From Candidatus Niyogiibacteriota bacterium (GTDB taxonomy: Bacteria; Patescibacteriota; Minisyncoccia; HO2-45-28): a stretch of DNA of 8,930 nt. The notes under the pieces were generated by a model. It was not told the DNA's origin, made no database searches, and worked only from the letters and a program-made list of their open reading frames with translations. This document shows, one piece after another, positions 5,157 through 8,930 of the stretch; position 1 is the stretch's first letter, and each line of letters starts with the position of its first letter. The DNA lies in the NCBI GenBank assembly GCA_016177385.1, contig JACOVJ010000068.1, positions 1-8,930 of the forward strand, in the 5' to 3' direction. The position numbers and the translations under genes are program-made.

Positions 5157-5188
5157 CAAAATATCGGCCCCTTGTCAAGGGCCGATAT
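5157..5188 (-). terminator. Intrinsic terminator of the 114-residue gene
   Basis: On the minus strand ATATCGGCCC (5188-5179) and GGGCCGATAT (5170-5161) make a perfect 10-bp stem followed by TTTG, so the T-run is short (four counting the stem end). The first stem base is the last base of the TGA stop. A perfect TTGACA lies in the loop but has no good -10 box downstream, so I do not call it a promoter. Confidence 0.75.
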
Positions 5189-5532
5189 CAGTTCCGTTCC
5201 ACGAATCGCATGGACGGGTCGGTTTTAAAAACGTTCTTTACCGTATCGATGAATTTTCCGGGGTACACCTCCTCCCCCACCATATGATGCGCAATGTAGA
5301 TGGCGCGGTCATGATTCAGGCACCGGAGCCAGCGATCGTAAACATAATCCTCATCAGGATATCGCTCGGTGTCGAATTTCAAATGAAAAACGATCTGGAA
5401 GCACGGAAGGATTCCCTCGCCCTCGTCCCCCGGAAACCGGAATGAAACAAGATTATCCTGCCCTTTTTCGAGCTCGACGATGTCCGGCAGTTGCGACCGG
5501 ACATAGCCAAGCGGATACTCAAAGTTCAGCAT
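5188..5532 (-). CDS. Unknown 114-residue soluble acidic protein
   Basis: I do not recognise the family. The product has 114 residues, is acidic, and has no signal peptide or membrane segment. The N-terminal half (LVSFRFPGDEGEG, then PCFQIVFHLKFDTERYPDED, 43-62) looks beta-rich and acidic. The C-terminal half has an aromatic and histidine-rich stretch (DRWLRCLNHDRAIYIAHHMV, 66-85). The histidine pair HH (82-83) and C44/C71 are visible, but no known metal motif results. GGAG seven bases before the ATG supports the start, and an intrinsic terminator at the stop supports a real gene. A promoter is not clear; TATTCT about 30 bases upstream of the start is the best candidate -10. The gene lies between the large secreted protein and the Xre-type regulator without sharing a transcript with the latter. 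Confidence 0.68.
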   Translation of the reverse strand: MLNFEYPLGYVRSQLPDIVELEKGQDNLVSFRFPGDEGEGILPCFQIVFHLKFDTERYPDEDYVYDRWLRCLNHDRAIYIAHHMVGEEVYPGKFIDTVKNVFKTDPSMRFVERN

Positions 5533-5588
5533 CGCCCGTCTCCGGTTCGCATAGGTTCTGGCGCGAGAATATCACATGTCCGAGCGCA

Positions 5589-8390
5589 TCACCAGAGCGG
5601 ACTCGGGAATGTCGTTGATGCAATGCAATTCGCGATGCAAAGGATTTCCGCATTGACCGCCTGAATGTCCAGCGCATTTCCCGCAAATTCGACATTCTCG
5701 AGTGTTGTTGTCGCATTTTCGACGCGAAGACCGATGGCATTGTTTGAAAATGTTGAATTGCGGATCTCAGGCGCACCGCGAACTACGAAAAGCCCCGCGG
5801 AACTCGAATCGCTATCATTGTCGTCAAAATGAGAATTCTGAACGGTGCTCGACGACACGTTCAGATACAATCCGTGTTTCATCGAATATTCGGCCGTCAC
5901 GCCGTCCAAAATAACATCCGTTCGGTCCACGACAACGGACGAGCGAATGAGCATATTCGTGAACCACCGCCCGCCATAACGGGCGATGACATTCCGCAAG
6001 ACAGAGTTTTTACTTGTTGGTTCAAAAGAAATGTTTTTCCAGCCGCCCGGCGCGGGACACCGCGCCGTTGATGATGCGTTCGCCGGCTCGCATGCGCCGT
6101 CATGATTCAGGTCGCCTCCGTACTCGTCATCGGCAAACGCCGTAAAAACAATCGGGTCAGTAAGCGCTCCCTCGGCGCGAAGCGCTCCGCGGACAACAAA
6201 CGCCGGCTCGTTGGCGATCGAGAATTTGATAACGACGCCGGGTTCGATCGCAAGCGTCACCCCTGCCGCGATCGTCACTCCGTCGCTCGGGACGACGTAG
6301 GGCGAATTTTCTTTTGTAAGTGTTTTATCGGCCATGAGCGTCGTCCCGTTTGTGATCTGATAACTCACGCTGTTTTTCGCTTTCGGCGTCCCGATGATCC
6401 GCGCGCCTCCGGCATCATGACCGTTAAAAAACATTTGGTTGTTCCTGCCCCAATTCGCGCAATCATTGCCGGATGCATTCGCGTCATAACGCTCCATGGT
6501 CCAAAACCATGGCGATGCGATGCCCGTACACCATCGACCGAGCGGCCCCAACGTCCCAACCTCATCCACCGTTGTTGTCGCTTCTCCGTCAAAATATTTG
6601 AGAAACAACTTTTCACCGCCATTTTCGAGGCCGGAACCGTTGCCACTTCCACTGAATGGCGCGATCAAATCCGCCGTGATATCGCTGACCGTGTCATCGT
6701 CCGTGCGCTCGATCAGATAAAATCCTTTTGCTGGAATGATGCCATTGAGTTCAATGAACGGCACGCCATCCGCCGCGCGAATGAACCAGTGCTCGAGCGG
6801 GATGTCTATTCCTGTCGGATTATACAGCTCGATCCATTCGTCGGCGGACGATGTCGCAGTACCCAACCACGCGATCTCGATGCGGACCACCATGCCTTCG
6901 GAAATTTCTATTGTGCTTTCGGTTGACGACGCCACAATGTCCATATTCACCGGCGGCGTGGAAGATGCGTTTTCCATCTCCGGCGTTGATGTTGCGGCCT
7001 CGTCTGTTGAAGTCGCTGTTTCCAATAGAGATTCGATGGAAATGATAACCGGTTCCGTCGCGCGCGGCGCCTCGCCGCCCGCGCCGGCGGAGCCGGCCGG
7101 TATCGCGATGAGTCCCGACACCGCATCCCGCATCGGCGGATTCGGATCGTAACGGGATTCATGAGGTTCGGCCTCAAGAGCGCTGAGAGGCCGAACCTCG
7201 ATACTTGGTTGAGGAGATTCGGTTCCGGAATTAGCCAAAGGTTTAACCTCATCTGTTCCTGAGGTTAAACCTTGGTTTGAAGTGTTTACTTCATCACTTG
7301 GAAGTTTAACTTCCGAGTCGGCTAAATCCTCGAGCGTAACGCTCGAGCCATAAAGCGCCGCCGAGATATTAAAAATGGAATCGCGCGAAGCATCAAAAAT
7401 TTTCTGGAACCATGTGCGGTTTTTCGCGTAGAGCGCTTTGGTCTGCTTTTCTTTTTCAACCTCATCGAAGAATAATTTTATAACGCCAGCGCCATGAAGA
7501 ACGGCTTGTTTGGAAAGCCGGGACCAGTAGTCAGAGAGAATGAGGTCATCGTTATCTTTAATAAAATATTCTTCTGTTGTTTTGACTATGTCTTTTTTAA
7601 TTAAAACTAGTCTGTATTCACCATATTTATCTAATCCGTAGCCAAAAAGCTGCTCTTCTCCATTCATCAATCTTATAATATCTCTTTTGAAAACCCTCGG
7701 AGATTCATAAGATTCATCAAAAATTGTGTCCTTACTGAAAAAATTATTGTTCGAATACGTTGCAAGATTTCCAAAAAAATCTTTGAGCGAATTAAATAAA
7801 GTTGGTGTTTGATTCGCAATGCCCGCCATCTCGAATCCGCTTTCAAATTTCTTGGTCCAATGTTCATAGGGACTTCCCCAATCCGAAATCGGCGGGTGGG
7901 GATCGTTCCGCGTGTGATCCGGCACGCTCGCGTCCTGTATCAAATGCAAAATATGCCCGAGCGTTTCGAGCCCTCTCTTTTTATCCCCCCATGCATATTC
8001 ATAAATACCGCGTTCCCACGAATAATCGTCTTCGGTTGAAAAAAGCTCTTTAATGCCGCCGGCGCCGACCGCCGCCAAGCCGCCCTGCTCAATGGTCGCC
8101 TCTGCCCAAAGTTTGGAACTCGAAAATCCAAAAAGCCCACGTTCGTATACGGGGTCATAAAAATGATGAAAGAAACGCGCGCCATCGTCTTCAGCAATAC
8201 TCCCCACTTTTATTGATTCCTTTCCGGGATCAGCTATTTTTAAAGTCGGAAATTGGATGTTAAAAAAATCGATTGTTTTATCTGTCAGCGCCGCATGCGT
8301 TCCGACTTCGTAGGCAAACAACAAAGACGGCCACAACAAAGTTGTGACCGCATAAAAAATACATTTTTTTATAAGTCGATGAATTTCCAT
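5589..8390 (-). CDS. Secreted zinc phospholipase C-like / lamin-tail / beta-helix protein
   Basis: The 933 residues begin with a signal peptide (basic MEIHRLIKK, hydrophobic core, probable cleavage after LLFA-26). Residues about 27-310 resemble the zinc-dependent phospholipase C/S1-P1 nuclease-like fold: H32 in GTHAAL, acidic D68-D69 and H75-H76 in AEDDGARFFHHFYDP, then H149-x3-D153-x5-H159, the same spacing as H118/D122/H128 of Bacillus cereus phospholipase C, and YEHW (175-178). A low-complexity Ser/Thr/Glu/Pro linker follows (about 350-500). Residues about 502-610 are a lamin-tail domain (DEWIELYNPTGIDI), with the usual MERYDANASGND and IIGTPKAKN tail. Residues about 685-915 are a right-handed beta-helix (SPYVVPSDGVTIAAGVTLAI, HGLYLNVS, IGLRVENATTTLENV). 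GGAGG three bases before the ATG supports the start, which overlaps the upstream gene by 22 bases. No sorting signal is seen at the C-terminus. Substrate unknown; cell-surface lipid hydrolysis or adhesion is inference. Confidence 0.88.
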   Translation of the reverse strand: MEIHRLIKKCIFYAVTTLLWPSLLFAYEVGTHAALTDKTIDFFNIQFPTLKIADPGKESIKVGSIAEDDGARFFHHFYDPVYERGLFGFSSSKLWAEATIEQGGLAAVGAGGIKELFSTEDDYSWERGIYEYAWGDKKRGLETLGHILHLIQDASVPDHTRNDPHPPISDWGSPYEHWTKKFESGFEMAGIANQTPTLFNSLKDFFGNLATYSNNNFFSKDTIFDESYESPRVFKRDIIRLMNGEEQLFGYGLDKYGEYRLVLIKKDIVKTTEEYFIKDNDDLILSDYWSRLSKQAVLHGAGVIKLFFDEVEKEKQTKALYAKNRTWFQKIFDASRDSIFNISAALYGSSVTLEDLADSEVKLPSDEVNTSNQGLTSGTDEVKPLANSGTESPQPSIEVRPLSALEAEPHESRYDPNPPMRDAVSGLIAIPAGSAGAGGEAPRATEPVIISIESLLETATSTDEAATSTPEMENASSTPPVNMDIVASSTESTIEISEGMVVRIEIAWLGTATSSADEWIELYNPTGIDIPLEHWFIRAADGVPFIELNGIIPAKGFYLIERTDDDTVSDITADLIAPFSGSGNGSGLENGGEKLFLKYFDGEATTTVDEVGTLGPLGRWCTGIASPWFWTMERYDANASGNDCANWGRNNQMFFNGHDAGGARIIGTPKAKNSVSYQITNGTTLMADKTLTKENSPYVVPSDGVTIAAGVTLAIEPGVVIKFSIANEPAFVVRGALRAEGALTDPIVFTAFADDEYGGDLNHDGACEPANASSTARCPAPGGWKNISFEPTSKNSVLRNVIARYGGRWFTNMLIRSSVVVDRTDVILDGVTAEYSMKHGLYLNVSSSTVQNSHFDDNDSDSSSAGLFVVRGAPEIRNSTFSNNAIGLRVENATTTLENVEFAGNALDIQAVNAEILCIANCIASTTFPSPLW
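7163..7347. repeat. Cluster of five different hairpins inside the linker of the secreted protein
   Basis: Five non-identical inverted repeats follow one another within 185 bases. They are 7163-7199 (13-bp arms GAGGTTCGGCCTC, 11-base loop), 7238-7273 (14-bp arms, 8-base loop), 7278-7293 (6 bp, loop GTTT), 7296-7318 (11 bp with one wobble, single central base) and 7329-7347 (8 bp, loop TAA). Several arms are near-palindromes themselves. They code for residues about 348-409, where the acidic-Glu-Val-(Lys/Arg) motif recurs (SEVKLP, DEVNTS, DEVKPL, IEVRPL). The reading frame stays open. Confidence 0.8.
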
Positions 8391-8827
8391 ACTCCTCCCT
8401 GATTTTTCCCAAGCGTCGCCTGAAATTCTACAATGTTATCTTCACCGACGCTCGTAAAAATTACAGAATCATCCTTGATGCCGTGTGATTTTAGTGCCAT
8501 AACACGCGATATCACATCTTCAAGCTGACCCGCCTGCCGAGCGGCTACTAAATCCCCATTAATCTCCTCCCTGTCCTCCGGCAGGAAATACCTACTTGCC
8601 AGCTCAATATCCCCCGCTTTCAGGGCGTCGATGAACAACTGCAGGGTCTCCTCCGGCGTTTGGCCGCCGTAGGTATCCTCCGCATACAGCCGCTCAAGCT
8701 CCGCCAGCCGGCGCGCAGCTTGGCGCTCCGGACTAAAATAGGTCTGCAGAATGTAGAGCGAAATCAGCGATATCGCGACGATCGCCACAAACACCGCAAT
8801 GAACTTCAAACTCGTCTTATTGATCAT
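8369..8827 (-). CDS. Small membrane-anchored protein with extracytoplasmic helical domain
   Basis: The product has 152 residues. One membrane segment (about 9-28, FIAVFVAIVAISLISLYIL) follows a short basic N-terminus, so the rest is probably outside the cytoplasm. A charged helix (SPERQAARRLAELERLYAED, 32-51) leads to TPEETLQLFIDALKAGDIE (57-75), reminiscent of the helical start of NTF2-like/DUF4878-type extracytoplasmic domains. The ending (VEFQATLGKNQGGVWKFIDL) looks like the closing beta-strands. Related small proteins are common in Parcubacteria-like genomes, without known function. The stop lies 22 bases inside the start of the large secreted phospholipase-like gene and carries that gene's Shine-Dalgarno, so the two form an operon and may act together at the cell surface. 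No Shine-Dalgarno precedes its own ATG; the family call is tentative. Confidence 0.8.
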   Translation of the reverse strand: MINKTSLKFIAVFVAIVAISLISLYILQTYFSPERQAARRLAELERLYAEDTYGGQTPEETLQLFIDALKAGDIELASRYFLPEDREEINGDLVAARQAGQLEDVISRVMALKSHGIKDDSVIFTSVGEDNIVEFQATLGKNQGGVWKFIDL

Positions 8828-8841
8828 TTTTTACCGCGAAC

Positions 8842-8856
8842 CCCGAGGGGAGTCCT
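8842..8856 (+). repeat. Second copy of the dispersed CCCGAGGGGAGTCCT element
   Basis: This 15-base sequence matches exactly the minus strand at 4702-4688, within the inverted repeat there; the wider context (AACCCCGAGGGGAGTCCTAGGG here) also agrees with one inserted base. It lies 15 bases upstream of the start codon of the membrane-anchored protein gene, in its presumed untranslated leader. A shorter related GGACTCCC stands at 8898-8905. Confidence 0.65.
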
Positions 8857-8930
8857 AGGGGTGGATAACTTATAATAACTACTCCGCTCCGCGCGCGGGA
8901 CTCCCTTCCGGAAGCGAGAATTGGATCCAA
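8857..8930 (-). other. Upstream region of the two-gene operon, no gene seen
   Basis: No coding region is supported here. An AT-rich patch at 8867-8880 stands out from GC-rich surroundings. On the minus strand it contains TATTAT (8877-8872), a possible -10 box for the operon at 8827-5589, but the position of the -35 box reads TCCCGC, far from consensus. On the plus strand the same patch holds a perfect TATAAT (8871-8876), also without a -35 box; it could serve a gene to the right of the window. Confidence 0.3.

Noticed and set aside
5173..5178. Perfect TTGACA (minus strand) as -35 box of the Xre-type gene
   Set aside because: It lies in the loop of the preceding terminator hairpin, and the bases 16-18 positions downstream (around TTCGAT) make a poor -10 box.
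4742..5532. Toxin-antitoxin pair made of the 114-residue protein and the Xre-type protein
   Set aside because: An intrinsic terminator and about 86 bases separate the two genes, and the 114-residue protein shows no RelE/HigB, HipA or other toxin features that I can recognise.
6102..6926. Plus-strand 274-codon open frame
   Set aside because: It is antisense to the lamin-tail and beta-helix part of the large secreted protein, has no ribosome binding site, and its arginine-rich product resembles no domain. GC-rich antisense frames often stay open by chance.
7163..7347. CRISPR array or clustered operators
   Set aside because: The hairpins differ in sequence, spacing and arm length, there are no identical direct repeats with unique spacers, and the segment is in frame within a coding region.

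Overview
The window looks like a chromosomal piece of a Candidate Phyla Radiation bacterium (Patescibacteria, most likely a Parcubacteria-type lineage) of roughly 50% GC. The reasons are the very compact layout, a tRNA gene without encoded CCA, a winged-helix/nucleotidyltransferase-like protein beside the ribosomal stalk genes, and a large secreted protein with Ser/Thr-rich linkers (runs such as ATSTDEAATSTPE), a lamin-tail domain and a beta-helix, an architecture common in that group. This assignment is inference from protein style, not from a marker phylogeny.

Layout: almost everything is on the minus strand; only the alanine racemase gene is on the plus strand. Reading the minus strand from the right: a small membrane-anchored protein (8827-8369) overlaps a 933-residue secreted protein (8390-5589) with a zinc phospholipase C-like domain, a lamin-tail domain and a right-handed beta-helix. 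Then come short single-gene units, several with their own promoter and intrinsic terminator: an unknown 114-residue protein (5532-5188), an Xre-type DNA-binding protein (5101-4742), an unknown 123-residue protein (4577-4206) and an endonuclease III (4166-3522) whose iron-sulfur cysteines are largely gone. Alanine racemase (2341-3501, plus) converges on the endonuclease III gene. Divergent from alanine racemase runs the ribosomal stalk operon: promoter, a leader resembling the L10 autoregulatory leader with an intrinsic terminator just before the gene, rplJ, rplL, a winged-helix/nucleotidyltransferase-like gene, then tRNA-Val(CAC) with a possible promoter of its own. Last is a truncated gene for an N-terminally membrane-anchored protein, leaving the window at base 1, with a near-consensus promoter directly behind the tRNA.

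The housekeeping content (stalk proteins, tRNA, racemase for peptidoglycan D-alanine, DNA repair) is ordinary. The parts worth a second look are the cluster-less endonuclease III with an apparently leaderless start, the rplJ leader attenuator, a run of five different hairpins inside the linker of the large secreted protein, a sharply AT-rich patch in the same gene, and a short sequence (core CCCGAGGGGAGTCCT) that recurs in two intergenic regions, once inside a large inverted repeat. I saw no CRISPR array, insertion sequence, prophage or complete defence system.
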